Source: Thermoflexales bacterium (GTDB lineage Bacteria; Chloroflexota; Anaerolineae; Fen-1058). From it: a stretch of 41,772 nucleotides of DNA. The notes beneath the pieces are model-generated. The model was not told the origin of the DNA and did no database searches. It saw nothing but the letters and a program-made list of their open reading frames with translations. Made by a program: the position numbers and the translations under genes. Positions within the stretch are counted from its first letter, which is position 1; each line of letters opens with the position of its first letter. This document shows, piece by piece, positions 25,728 through 33,516 of this stretch. The stretch spans positions 1-41,772 of the forward strand of contig JAFGFO010000462.1 in NCBI GenBank assembly GCA_016931085.1, read 5' to 3'.

Positions 25728-26782
25728 TGTCTTTACAGGATTTCTTTACAAAGTATATCCCTTTGATCGAGGTCGAGATGCAGGTCAACTTACCGTTGGA
25801 GGCGCCGCCGGGCGCGCTGCGGGCGTATTATGGCATGCTGCATTATCACTTGGGCTGGGCTGACGAGTATTTTGAGCCGGCTGCCAGCCGGTCCGGCAAG
25901 CGAGTTCGGCCGGTGTTGTGCTTGCTGGCCTGCGAGGCGGCCGGGGGCAGGTTTGAAGCGGCCCTGCCGGCCGCGGCGGCTATCGAGCTGTTGCACAATT
26001 TCTCGCTGATTCACGACGATATCGAGGACAGCAGCCCAACCCGGCGTGGGCGGACGACGGTGTGGAAGTTGTGGGGGCTATCCCAGGCGATCAATGCCGG
26101 CGATGGCTTGTTCACGATCGCACACCGGGCGCTCGAACGCTTGGTGCCAGCCGGTGTGGATGGGGCTCGATTAAGAAATGGGGCTCCATTTCTCAATGAG
26201 GCTCGAGCCTGGCGGGTGCAGGCACTGTTTAATCAAACCTGCCTGGCCCTGACGCACGGCCAGCACCTGGACATCGACTTTGAGACACGCCCGTCGGTGA
26301 CGGTCGACGAGTATATGGCCATGATCGGCTGCAAGACAGCCGCCCTGATCGGCGCCTCGGCGGCGATTGGGGCGTTGGTGGGCGGCGTTGAGCAAGGGGA
26401 ACGCTTGGCGGACTACCAGGGCTTTGGACGCGAGCTGGGTCTGGCGTTCCAGATCCAGGATGACATCCTGGGGATATGGGGTGACGAGGTGGTGACGGGC
26501 AAGTCGGCTGCCAGTGATCTGCTCACGCGCAAGAAAACCTTGCCGGCGTTGTATGGATTGGAGCAAGCCCCGGCCTTGGGTAAGCTGTATGCCGCACCCA
26601 CGATGGACGTGGCGGCAGCGATCCGCCTGTTGGAGGCAGCCGGCGCGCGCGAATTTGCCCAATCGCGAGCGGATAGACATCACCGGCTGGCTTTGGAAGC
26701 TTTGGAGCGAAGCGGCGCGAGCGGCGAGGCCGGCAAGGCGTTGCGCGAATTGGCGCTCAGCCTTTTGAATCGCGCGGCGTAG
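25727..26782 (+). CDS. Polyprenyl (geranylgeranyl) diphosphate synthase
   Basis: This is a 351-residue trans-prenyltransferase with GKRVRPVL (57-64), the first Asp-rich motif DDIED (97-101, then TRRG), GQHLDIDFE and the second Asp-rich motif QIQDDILGIWGD (242-253). Phe92 lies five residues before DDIED, as in archaeal-type GGPP synthases where an aromatic there limits the chain to C20. The likely product is GGPP, which is inference. Residues about 147-158 (ARLRNGAPFLNE) are encoded by an extra 36-bp palindromic segment flanked by GGCTCGA repeats; without it the sequence matches the usual family spacing. The 3' end overlaps the convergent hemW gene by 26 bp. Confidence 0.92.
   Translation: MSLQDFFTKYIPLIEVEMQVNLPLEAPPGALRAYYGMLHYHLGWADEYFEPAASRSGKRVRPVLCLLACEAAGGRFEAALPAAAAIELLHNFSLIHDDIEDSSPTRRGRTTVWKLWGLSQAINAGDGLFTIAHRALERLVPAGVDGARLRNGAPFLNEARAWRVQALFNQTCLALTHGQHLDIDFETRPSVTVDEYMAMIGCKTAALIGASAAIGALVGGVEQGERLADYQGFGRELGLAFQIQDDILGIWGDEVVTGKSAASDLLTRKKTLPALYGLEQAPALGKLYAAPTMDVAAAIRLLEAAGAREFAQSRADRHHRLALEALERSGASGEAGKALRELALSLLNRAA
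26164..26206. repeat. In-frame 36-bp palindromic insertion in the GGPP synthase gene
   Basis: GGCTCGA at 26164-26170 is repeated at 26200-26206. The DNA between is a palindrome, TTAAGAAATGG (26171-26181) against CCATTTCTCAA (26186-26196), with one mismatch. The net insertion of 36 bp keeps the frame. Confidence 0.75.
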
Positions 26783-27959
26783 GCAAAAAGTCCGCAAACA
26801 CACGATTGCCCAGCAGCCAACCCTGGCGTGTAAGGCGGATGCCCCTCTCGTCGGCTTCCAACAGACCGGCTTGCCAGTTGCGCTCGATGACTTGCCCGTA
26901 ACAGTGATCGAGCTCTAGCCCAAAGCGCTCCAGGAAGCTGGCCCGGCTGATCCCTTCCGTCAGGCGCAGCCCCAAGAAGACCGTCTCGGCCATTTCTATC
27001 TTCGGGGTGATGATCTCTTCCCCATCTTGAGGGGACTGGCCGCTGCTCAGGCGCTCGACGTAGCGGCGGGGATGCGCCACGTTCCAGAAGCGCCTTCCGC
27101 CAAATGACGAATGCGCCCCGGCCCCGAACCCCAGGTACGGCAGATTGCGCCAGTACGTCAAATTGTGCCGGCACATAAATCGCGGATGGTCGCCTGGTCG
27201 CCTGGTCGCTTGGTCGCGCCTCGCCCAATTCGAGATCTCGTAACGCGCGTAAGCAGCCTGAGCCAGGCGCTCGTCGGCCCACAAGACCATGTCGGCGGCC
27301 AGGTCGTCGTCAGGCAGGGGGATACGGCCGCGGCGCACCCACAAGGCCAGCGTGGTGCGCTCTTCAATGCTCAGGCCATACAGCGACAGATGCTCCGGCT
27401 CGAGCAGGAGCGTTCGTTCGAGGCTGTCCTGCCAGGTGGCCAAAGACTGCCCTGGCAAGCCGTAGATCAGGTCGACGTTGAGGTTATCAAAGCCAGCCTG
27501 GCGCGTGGCCTGGATCGACTGGATCGCGTCTGCGAAGCTATGGCCGCGGCGCAGCAGTGCCAACTCGTCTGCTTGAGCGCTTTGGACGCCCAGGCTGAGC
27601 CGTGTGACACCCAGCTCGCGCAGGCCGGCCAGCCAACTGGTGTCGAGTGAGCCGGGATTGGCTTCTAGCGAAATCTCGGCCTCGCTGTCCAGCTCGAAAA
27701 CGGCGCGGCAAGCAGTCACTAACCGTTCCAAGAGCGCTAGTTCCAGCAGCGACGGCGTGCCACCCCCAAAATAGAGTGTGGACACGCGGGGGTATCCCAG
27801 CCGAGTCCCGGCCTGTTCGATCTCGCCACAGACGGCCTTGACGTAAGGCTCGTACAGTGTGCGCATCCCGGCGTAGATGTTGAAATCGCAGTACGAGCAG
27901 CGTGCCTGGCAAAACGGGATGTGGATATACAGGCTACTGGGTAACCGTGAGTTGGCCAT
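26757..27959 (-). CDS. hemW: HemW-like radical SAM heme chaperone
   Basis: The 400-residue protein has the radical SAM cluster motif CQARCSYCDF (Cys17, 21, 24), STLYFGGGTPSLL, the SLEANPGSL and GVQSAQADELALLRRGHSFADA segments, and the HemW-specific RYEISNWA and CRHNLTYWRNLPYLGFGAGAHSS. HemW-type proteins insert heme; they lack oxygen-independent coproporphyrinogen oxidase activity despite the HemN-like name used in older annotation. The ATG at 27959 lies in the end of the cohesin-lipoprotein gene (26-bp overlap). Between SNWA and CRHN the protein has extra residues (RRDQATRRPGDHPRF) encoded by a tandem octamer, an in-frame expansion. Confidence 0.92.
   Translation of the reverse strand: MANSRLPSSLYIHIPFCQARCSYCDFNIYAGMRTLYEPYVKAVCGEIEQAGTRLGYPRVSTLYFGGGTPSLLELALLERLVTACRAVFELDSEAEISLEANPGSLDTSWLAGLRELGVTRLSLGVQSAQADELALLRRGHSFADAIQSIQATRQAGFDNLNVDLIYGLPGQSLATWQDSLERTLLLEPEHLSLYGLSIEERTTLALWVRRGRIPLPDDDLAADMVLWADERLAQAAYARYEISNWARRDQATRRPGDHPRFMCRHNLTYWRNLPYLGFGAGAHSSFGGRRFWNVAHPRRYVERLSSGQSPQDGEEIITPKIEMAETVFLGLRLTEGISRASFLERFGLELDHCYGQVIERNWQAGLLEADERGIRLTRQGWLLGNRVFADFLPTPRDSKG
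27187..27218. repeat. Four tandem TGGTCGCY octamers inside hemW
   Basis: TGGTCGCC, TGGTCGCC, TGGTCGCT and TGGTCGCG follow each other without gaps. They encode the extra segment in HemW just before the conserved CRHN motif. Confidence 0.85.
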
Positions 27960-28491
27960 GGGTGACGTTGGTTGAGATCGGGTTGCCGGCACTGTCAGCC
28001 AGTTTTGCGCCTAGCGTTATGGCCGTCGTCCCCGGCGCAAGTCCTACGACCGTCAGGCCGATCAACTGTCCAGTGCCGGTGACGGGCTGGCGCGGCGGCA
28101 GTTGCAAAAAGGCAATGCCGATCACGCCCGCCTCAACCTGGTTGAACGCCACAAAATCGGCTGCCAGCAGATCCCCAACCTTGACCTGGACGCCTTGAGT
28201 AGCTGTGTCCTCGTCCTGGACCTCGATCACGGCCGGATCGTAGGCCAGGTAAAGCTCGGCGCCGAACAGGTCTTGCGCGTTGTCAACCATGACGCTGATA
28301 GGAGCGCTTTGCCCGGCTTTTAGCTGTGACGCCGCCGGCTCCACATGGACCCACGGTAAACCTGGCGGCATCGTTTCCACGTGTGCTGGCGGCAGGCTGG
28401 GTGTTGGCTGGGGAGTAGGCTGCGCTTGGCAGCCGACCAGCATGGCCAGGCTGACGATCCACTTGAGGTAATACATCGGCGGTGAAACCAT
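27934..28491 (-). CDS. Cohesin-domain lipoprotein
   Basis: The 185-residue protein has a signal peptide with lipobox AMLVGC (Cys21), a Pro/Thr-rich linker (22-45) and one cohesin-type beta-sandwich. This includes VHVEPAASQLKAGQSAPISVMV, DLFGAELYLAYDPAVIEVQ, GDLLA and VTGTGQLIGLTVVGLAPGTTAI near the end. In cellulosomes cohesins bind dockerins, but lone cohesins are widespread in Chloroflexota and need not serve cellulosomes. The ATG at 28491 has AGGAGG seven bases upstream. It overlaps hemW by 26 bp. No dockerin gene is in the window. Confidence 0.82.
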   Translation of the reverse strand: MVSPPMYYLKWIVSLAMLVGCQAQPTPQPTPSLPPAHVETMPPGLPWVHVEPAASQLKAGQSAPISVMVDNAQDLFGAELYLAYDPAVIEVQDEDTATQGVQVKVGDLLAADFVAFNQVEAGVIGIAFLQLPPRQPVTGTGQLIGLTVVGLAPGTTAITLGAKLADSAGNPISTNVTHGQLTVTQ

Positions 28492-28504
28492 TGAGGGGCC
28501 TCCT

Positions 28505-28537
28505 AGTTTTGAGTTTGCCAGTGTCGAGTTTTGAGTT
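28505..28537. repeat. Direct repeat AGTTTTGAGTT x2
   Basis: AGTTTTGAGTT occurs at 28505-28515 and 28527-28537 (22-bp period) in the spacer between the cohesin-lipoprotein and JAMM genes. It is similar in style to the repeat at 1955-1986; function unknown. Confidence 0.55.
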
Positions 28538-28587
28538 GAATTTTAGCACGAATTGAGAAAAAGGTGTACGGCGATCCTCGTATACGC

Positions 28588-28617
28588 TTGGACAAAATGA
28601 CCAAAATCGATTACAAT
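28588..28617 (+). promoter_or_regulatory. Promoter of the JAMM gene
   Basis: TTGGAC (28588-28593) and TACAAT (28612-28617) are 18 bp apart. An ATG at 28616 overlaps the -10, so translation must begin further downstream, at 28649. Confidence 0.6.
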
Positions 28618-28648
28618 GACCCTATCGACTGGACAAGTGTCCTGGACT

Positions 28649-29047
28649 ATGCTAGAGATCCGAGCTGACTTGATCGATCAGATGGTGGAGCAGGCGCGCG
28701 CCGGCGCCCCGCTGGAGACCTGCGGCGTGCTGGGCGGCCGGGAAAGCCGCGCGCTGGCCGTTTATCCACTCGGCAACGCTCTGCGCAGCCCGCTTCGCTA
28801 CCAGGCCGATCCGCAGGCTTTGTTGGCGGCCTTTCTGGACATCGAGTCGCGCGACTGGGACATCGTGGGCATATACCATTCACATCCGGCTGGGCCAGAC
28901 ATACCCTCGGTGACGGACGTGGCCGAGGCGTACTATCCCGACGCGGTCTATGTGATCATCTCGCTGGCGCACAAGCCGCCTTCCGTGCGTGCTTTTAGGA
29001 TCGCGGCCGGCCGGGTCAGTGAGACGCCCTTGCTGGTTGTAGCGTGA
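28649..29047 (+). CDS. JAB1/MPN (JAMM) M67-type metallopeptidase
   Basis: The 132-residue protein carries the full JAMM zinc site: Glu23 in LETCGVLGG, then HSHPAGPDIPSVTD with His77, His79, Ser87 and Asp90. Bacterial members often cleave small-protein C-terminal extensions (for example CysO/ThiS/MoaD-like ubiquitin-fold partners) or desampylate. No ubiquitin-like or E1-like gene is nearby, so the substrate is unknown. The start at 28649 (MLEIRADLID) matches the family start, and the ATG at 28616 lies within the promoter. Confidence 0.9.
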   Translation: MLEIRADLIDQMVEQARAGAPLETCGVLGGRESRALAVYPLGNALRSPLRYQADPQALLAAFLDIESRDWDIVGIYHSHPAGPDIPSVTDVAEAYYPDAVYVIISLAHKPPSVRAFRIAAGRVSETPLLVVA

Positions 29048-29166
29048 GAGTACGCCGGCCGGTGGAGTGCGTAACTTGCCAGCACGTGCGGTGTTGTACC
29101 AAACGCTGAATAATTACGAGAAATGAGCGAAATTCGCGCAGGTTTGTGGATAGAGGGAGGAAGGCT

Positions 29167-29820
29167 ATGTCAGTATTAACTGTTTTAGCGGCGGTGGTGG
29201 TCGCCTATCTGTTGGGCTCCATCCCAGTAGGGTACCTGGCGGTTCGCGTGCTTAAGGGCAAAGACATCCGCCAGGTGGGTAGTGGACGAACTGGCAGCAC
29301 GAATGCCCTGCGCGCTGGTGGCGTGAGGGTGGGCATCGTGACCGCCCTGGGCGACCTCGCCAAGGGCATATTGGCCGTGTTCGTCGCACGGGCTATCGCC
29401 GGATCGATCTATCCGGGCATGGTGGAGGCTGCGGCTGGGCTGGCGGCGGTGATTGGGCACAACTGGCCCCTCTACCTGGGCTTTAAAGGCGGCGCAGGCA
29501 CGGTCCCCAGCGTCGGCGCCGCGATCGCGTTTTGGCCGTGGTGTGCCCTGTACCTGGTGCCGATGTTTCCTCTCGGCCTTTACTTTATCGGCTATGCCTC
29601 GCTCGCCTCGCTGATCGGCGCGGCCGTGATCGCGCTGACCTTCCTGATACGGGCGGCCTTAGGCCTGGACCCGCACTGGTGGTATGTCGCCTACAGTCTT
29701 TTGTCGTCTGGCCTCGTGGTGTGGGAGCTGCGCCCCAACATCAAGCGTCTGCGCGAAGGCACCGAGCGCGCGGTTGGCCTGCGCGCCCTGCGCGCAGGCA
29801 AGTCCATCACTGGCCAGTAG
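29167..29820 (+). CDS. plsY: Glycerol-3-phosphate acyltransferase PlsY
   Basis: This 217-residue integral membrane enzyme transfers an acyl group from acyl-phosphate to glycerol 3-phosphate. It shows YLLGSIPVGYLAVRV, the first motif GSGRTGSTNALRAGG (Arg where Asn is usual) and GHNWPLYLGFKGGAGTVP, where the usual KGGKG is KGGAG. Further helices fill the rest, and a C-terminal LRPNIKRLREGTE ends it. The ATG at 29167 has GGAGGAAGG at ideal spacing. The changes in the second motif may mean altered activity or a distinct subgroup. It converges with the CBS-ACT gene (one base apart). Confidence 0.88.
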   Translation: MSVLTVLAAVVVAYLLGSIPVGYLAVRVLKGKDIRQVGSGRTGSTNALRAGGVRVGIVTALGDLAKGILAVFVARAIAGSIYPGMVEAAAGLAAVIGHNWPLYLGFKGGAGTVPSVGAAIAFWPWCALYLVPMFPLGLYFIGYASLASLIGAAVIALTFLIRAALGLDPHWWYVAYSLLSSGLVVWELRPNIKRLREGTERAVGLRALRAGKSITGQ

Positions 29821-29821
29821 A

Positions 29822-30472
29822 TCAGGCGATTTCCCGCACGTCTTGGACGCGAATGTCGGGCAGTGCGTTGAGGGTCTCCACGAGCGTTTCTTCGGGCAGA
29901 TTGGTGACCTTGAGCACCGAGGCCCATGTCGCCGGCTCCGCTGTCGGGTAGGTCACAAACACCGACAGGTAACCGCCCTTGTCGGCAACGGCTTTGCTGA
30001 TGCGAGCTACTTCGCCAGCGCGGTCAGGTTGGAGGACCGTTACGCGGGCGCCCTGGCGCCTGGCGCCGAGCAAGTTCACCATCGTGGCGAACAGGTCGTT
30101 GTCGGTAATGATCCCGATGGGCTGTCCATCCTGTACCACCGGCAGGCAACTGATCTTTTTATCGGCCAAGACACGGGCGGCTTCTTCGATGGGGGTATCT
30201 GGGCTGATCGTGATTACCTCGGTCACCATGATATCCCGCACTTTTATTTTTGTCAGGATATAATGGACTTCGTGTTGGCCCAGGCGGCCTCCACTCGCGC
30301 TGATGGCTCGCGTAACAGCCGGCTGTGTGACCAGGCCCACCAGCATGGTCTCTTCATCTACGATAGGCAGATGGCGAAAGTTGTTCTGGCTCATGAGTTC
30401 GGCTGCTTCGGCCACCGGCATATCCGGTCGCCCGCAAATCGGATTGTGAGTCATTTGATCTTTGACCAGCAT
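29822..30472 (-). CDS. CBS-pair and ACT-domain regulatory protein
   Basis: The 216-residue protein has two CBS motifs (MTHNPICGRPDMPVAEAAEL with FRHLPIVDEE, and IMVTEVITISPDTPIEEAARV with CLPVVQDGQPIGIIT). An ACT-like domain follows (VTVLQPDRAGEVARISKAVAD, YLSVFVTY). This AcuB-like arrangement binds adenylate nucleotides and amino acids or small ligands. The ATG at 30472 has GGGAGA at good spacing. The partner enzyme is unknown; the gene stands alone. Confidence 0.85.
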   Translation of the reverse strand: MLVKDQMTHNPICGRPDMPVAEAAELMSQNNFRHLPIVDEETMLVGLVTQPAVTRAISASGGRLGQHEVHYILTKIKVRDIMVTEVITISPDTPIEEAARVLADKKISCLPVVQDGQPIGIITDNDLFATMVNLLGARRQGARVTVLQPDRAGEVARISKAVADKGGYLSVFVTYPTAEPATWASVLKVTNLPEETLVETLNALPDIRVQDVREIA

Positions 30473-30506
30473 AGTTTTTCTCCCAAGTCTGCAAAGTATT
30501 AGGATA

Positions 30507-30558
30507 ACCGCCAAGGCGCGAAGCACGCAAAGAAATCAAAACTTGGCGCCTTGGCGGT
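30507..30558. repeat. 13-bp inverted repeat with a 26-nt loop (dispersed-repeat type)
   Basis: ACCGCCAAGGCGC (30507-30519) and GCGCCTTGGCGGT (30546-30558) are perfect inverted copies. They lie between the EamA and CBS-ACT genes, and no T-run follows in the direction of the EamA gene. The wording resembles the repeat at 1-60. Confidence 0.75.
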
Positions 30559-30566
30559 AAAAAATT

Positions 30567-31457
30567 TCAGTCCCCCGCCCGGCGTGCCAGCAAAATGACT
30601 GCCGCCAGGACTAGCCCGCCTCCCACAAGTTGCGGCACTTCCAGCCGCTCGCCCAGGAAGGTATAGGCCAACAAAGCCGCGATGAGCGGCTCCAGCGTGG
30701 CGATCACACTGGCGTTTGATACCGGCACGTGCCGCACGCCGGCCGCAAACGACGCGCCAGCGCCCAGGGTCGGCCCCACGATGAGTAAGGCCAGCCACAA
30801 CCATGCGCCGGGCTGGGCCAGGCTGCTCAAACTGTGCATGGATTGGAACGGCAGCAGAAACAAGGCGCCAATGGCATAGCCGTATCCCAACACGGTCCAC
30901 GTGGAATGCTGGCGTACCCCGACTTTGATAAAAACGCTAAAGAGCGCATACGTAAGCCCCGATCCAATACCCGCCAGCAGCCCGGCGCTGTTCAGGGACA
31001 GGGCCGGTATGTGATAGACTCGGGCGATCAACGCGCAGCCAGCGATGGACAGGGCGACGCAGGCGATTTTAAGCGCGTCTATGCGCTCGCCCAAGAAACA
31101 CGCCGACAGCACGGCCACCCAGGCCGGGGCGGTGTACAGCAAAATAACGGCCACCGTCACCCCGGCCAGATCGACGGCCATCACGTAAACGGCAAAGAAT
31201 GCCGCCACTCCCAGCAGCCCAAAACCCACCAAGAACGGCATGTCGCGCCACGTGATGTGCAGCTCCTCCCGCCGCCACAAGGCCAGGCCGGCCAGGATCG
31301 CCCCGCCACCTAAGGCTGCCCGCAGATACGAGATCAGAATTTGCGGCAGGGCGTAGGTGTTCAGGAGTTGCTTGAAGATGATCCCAAGTGTGGCCCACAG
31401 CCCGGCCGCCAGCAGAACCAGGCCGTAACCGCGTGTGCGATGTGAGGCGGTGTCCAT
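30567..31457 (-). CDS. EamA-family (DMT) permease
   Basis: The 296-residue protein has ten predicted membrane helices in two EamA repeats. The first ends in LAGVTVAVILLYTAPAWVAVLSACFLGERI and the second in VSNASVIATLEPLIAALLAYTFLGERL, the hallmark FLGER turn in both halves. Such permeases export amino acids, nucleotides or other metabolites. The ATG begins 3 nt after the dppC stop, so it is the last gene of the Dpp operon. That is an unusual companion for a peptide importer and may relieve accumulation of an imported amino acid; this is inference. Confidence 0.9.
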   Translation of the reverse strand: MDTASHRTRGYGLVLLAAGLWATLGIIFKQLLNTYALPQILISYLRAALGGGAILAGLALWRREELHITWRDMPFLVGFGLLGVAAFFAVYVMAVDLAGVTVAVILLYTAPAWVAVLSACFLGERIDALKIACVALSIAGCALIARVYHIPALSLNSAGLLAGIGSGLTYALFSVFIKVGVRQHSTWTVLGYGYAIGALFLLPFQSMHSLSSLAQPGAWLWLALLIVGPTLGAGASFAAGVRHVPVSNASVIATLEPLIAALLAYTFLGERLEVPQLVGGGLVLAAVILLARRAGD

Positions 31458-31460
31458 GGG

Positions 31461-32366
31461 CTATAAGCGCAGACGGGGATCGAGCGCGTCGCGCAGCCCG
31501 TCCCCCAGCAAGTTAAAGCCGAGCACGGTGGTCATGATGGCCAGGCCGGGAAAGAATACCAGGTGTGGCGCGCTAAAGACCTGGTTGCGCTCGGACGCCA
31601 GCATCGACCCCCATTCGGGCGCTGGCGGTTGGGCGCCCATCCCGATAAACGACAAGGCCGAGGTTTCCAGGATGGCCGTGCCAATCCCCAATGTGCTCTG
31701 GACGATCAGCGGCGAGATCGCGTTGGGCAGGATGTGCAAAAAGAGGATGCGCATCGGGCTGGCCCCCATCGAGCGGGCAGCCGTGACGAACTCTTCTTCT
31801 TTGACGCACAGGACGCTGGAACGGATGACGCGCGCAAAGGCTGGGATGTTGACAATGGCGATGGCCATCATCGCGTTGATCAGCCCGGGTCCTAGCACGG
31901 CGACGATGGCGATGGCCAGCAGCAGGAAGGGGAAAGCCATCATGACGTCTAGGGTGCGCATGATGACGTCCGATGCCCACCCGCCAGCATAGCCAGCCGT
32001 GGCGCCCAGGACAGTCCCGACGATGACGGCGAGGCCGATGGTGACAAAGCCGATGTACAGCGAGATGCGCGCCCCGTAGATGATCCGGCTGAATACATCG
32101 CGCACGTTACCGTCGATGCCCATCAAGTGCTGGGGTTGGTCGGCCGGACAGCCCAACAAGTGGATGCACGGGGGCTGGCGTTTCTTGACCGGCTCGGTGT
32201 CGATGAGGACCTGGATGGGGTCGTAAGGCGCGATGAGGGGGGCAAAGAGCGCCGTCAGGCTCAAAAAGCCCAGGATGATCATGCCGGCGATGCCTGAGCG
32301 TTGCCAAAAAAGCCGCTGAAGGGCCGTCAACCACAAGTTCTTGGGGCGGTCTTTGAATAGTCGCAT
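31461..32366 (-). CDS. dppC: Dipeptide/oligopeptide ABC transporter permease, DppC type
   Basis: The 301-residue inner membrane protein belongs to the DppC/OppC family: an N-terminal helix, RDVFSRIIYGARISL before the transporter block, and the EAA-like coupling loop AARSMGASPMRILFLHILPNAISPL. The end is SMLASERNQVF then FNLLGDGLRDALDPRLRL, the typical closing motif. The segment before RDVFSR carries an extra HLLGCPADQPQHLMGIDGNV, longer than in most family members. It follows dppB by 3 nt. It should pair with DppB; the cognate ATPases are not in this window. Confidence 0.95.
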   Translation of the reverse strand: MRLFKDRPKNLWLTALQRLFWQRSGIAGMIILGFLSLTALFAPLIAPYDPIQVLIDTEPVKKRQPPCIHLLGCPADQPQHLMGIDGNVRDVFSRIIYGARISLYIGFVTIGLAVIVGTVLGATAGYAGGWASDVIMRTLDVMMAFPFLLLAIAIVAVLGPGLINAMMAIAIVNIPAFARVIRSSVLCVKEEEFVTAARSMGASPMRILFLHILPNAISPLIVQSTLGIGTAILETSALSFIGMGAQPPAPEWGSMLASERNQVFSAPHLVFFPGLAIMTTVLGFNLLGDGLRDALDPRLRL

Positions 32367-32369
32367 GGC

Positions 32370-33449
32370 TCAGTCGAGTTTCACCCGGGGGTCAAGGAAA
32401 GCGTACGAGATGTCAACGATCAGGTTGACGGCGATATAGCTCATGGCAATGACGACCGTAAAGCCCTGGATGATGGGATAGTCGCGGGCCGTGATGGCCT
32501 CGTACAGGCTGCGACCTACCCCGGCCAGGCTAAAGATCGTTTCGGTAAGTATCGCGCCGCTAAAGAGTATGCCCAGTTGAAGGCCCACGATCGTCACAAT
32601 GGGCAGCAGCGCATTGCGAAAAGCGTGTCTCAATACCACTACACGCTCAGCCAGCCCCTTGGCCCGCGCGGTGCGGACATAGTCCAGTCCGAGCACTTCC
32701 AGCATGCTGGAACGCGTCATGCGAGCGATGATGGCCATGGGGATGGTGCTGAGCGCGGCCGAAGGCAGGACGAGGTGTGCGATGGCATCGCCGAGAACCT
32801 TCCCGTTGAAGGTGATCGCCGCGTTCAGGATGATCATGTTTCCCAAGAATTCGCACAACTTGGCGACAAAGCTGCCCTCCGGCAGCCGCCAGCGGTACAC
32901 GTCATAAAAGGGTATCGACGTCACGCTGGCCGACAAACGCCCCGAAGGTGGCAACTGGAAGGGCGTGTCTTTGAGCACCAGGGCAAAGAGATAGGCCAGC
33001 ATCAGGCCCAGCCAGAACACGGGCATAGAGACCCCGATGTTGGCGCCGACCATCGTCGCCATGTCGACGGCTGAGTTGGGGCGCAGGGCCGAGATGACGC
33101 CAAGCGGGATGCCAATCGTGCAGGCGATGAGCAGCCCAGTCAGTCCTAGCTCGAGCGTCGTGGGCAGGCGCTCGATGAGGATTTGCATGACGGGCCGGCT
33201 GAAGCGAATCGAGTTGCCAAAGTCGCCGCGCACCAGGTCCGCCAGGTAGATGCCAAACTGGAACGGGATGGGTTTGTCCAGGCCCTTTTCACGCGCGAAG
33301 CGCTCGCACACCTCTGCGGTAGCTTTTTCGCCCAAGATGGATTTGCACGGATCGCCCGGTATAGCCCGCGCCAGCGCAAAGGTGATGACCAGGACGCCAA
33401 ACAGGACCGGCAGCGAGGCCAGGAAACGCCGAATGATGTACTTGAACAT
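32370..33449 (-). CDS. dppB: Dipeptide/oligopeptide ABC transporter permease, DppB type
   Basis: The 359-residue permease starts with YIIRRFLASLPVLFGVLVITFAL, continues with the RGDFGNSIRFSRPV loop, and has the coupling loop ARAKGLAERVVVLRHAFRNALLPI. It ends in YAFLDPRVKLD. These are DppB/OppB signatures. A long insertion between helices (GRLSASVTSIPFYDVYRWRLPEG) is moderately extended. It follows the substrate-binding protein gene, with a palindromic element (33460-33512) in between, and no Shine-Dalgarno is visible. It forms the channel with DppC for peptide or nickel-type substrates. Confidence 0.95.
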   Translation of the reverse strand: MFKYIIRRFLASLPVLFGVLVITFALARAIPGDPCKSILGEKATAEVCERFAREKGLDKPIPFQFGIYLADLVRGDFGNSIRFSRPVMQILIERLPTTLELGLTGLLIACTIGIPLGVISALRPNSAVDMATMVGANIGVSMPVFWLGLMLAYLFALVLKDTPFQLPPSGRLSASVTSIPFYDVYRWRLPEGSFVAKLCEFLGNMIILNAAITFNGKVLGDAIAHLVLPSAALSTIPMAIIARMTRSSMLEVLGLDYVRTARAKGLAERVVVLRHAFRNALLPIVTIVGLQLGILFSGAILTETIFSLAGVGRSLYEAITARDYPIIQGFTVVIAMSYIAVNLIVDISYAFLDPRVKLD

Positions 33450-33459
33450 GATAATGGCA

Positions 33460-33512
33460 AAGACCTGACAGGTTGTGCGATCCGAAGGATCGCCATAAAC
33501 CTGTCAGGTCTT
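33460..33512. repeat. Composite palindrome, arm type AAGACCTGACAGGTT
   Basis: AAGACCTGACAGGTT (33460-33474) and AACCTGTCAGGTCTT (33498-33512) are perfect 15-bp inverted copies. They enclose GCGATCC-GAA-GGATCGC. The element sits between the substrate-binding protein stop and the dppB start. The core is nearly the same as at 22448-22496. Confidence 0.85.
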
Positions 33513-33516
33513 GGGA

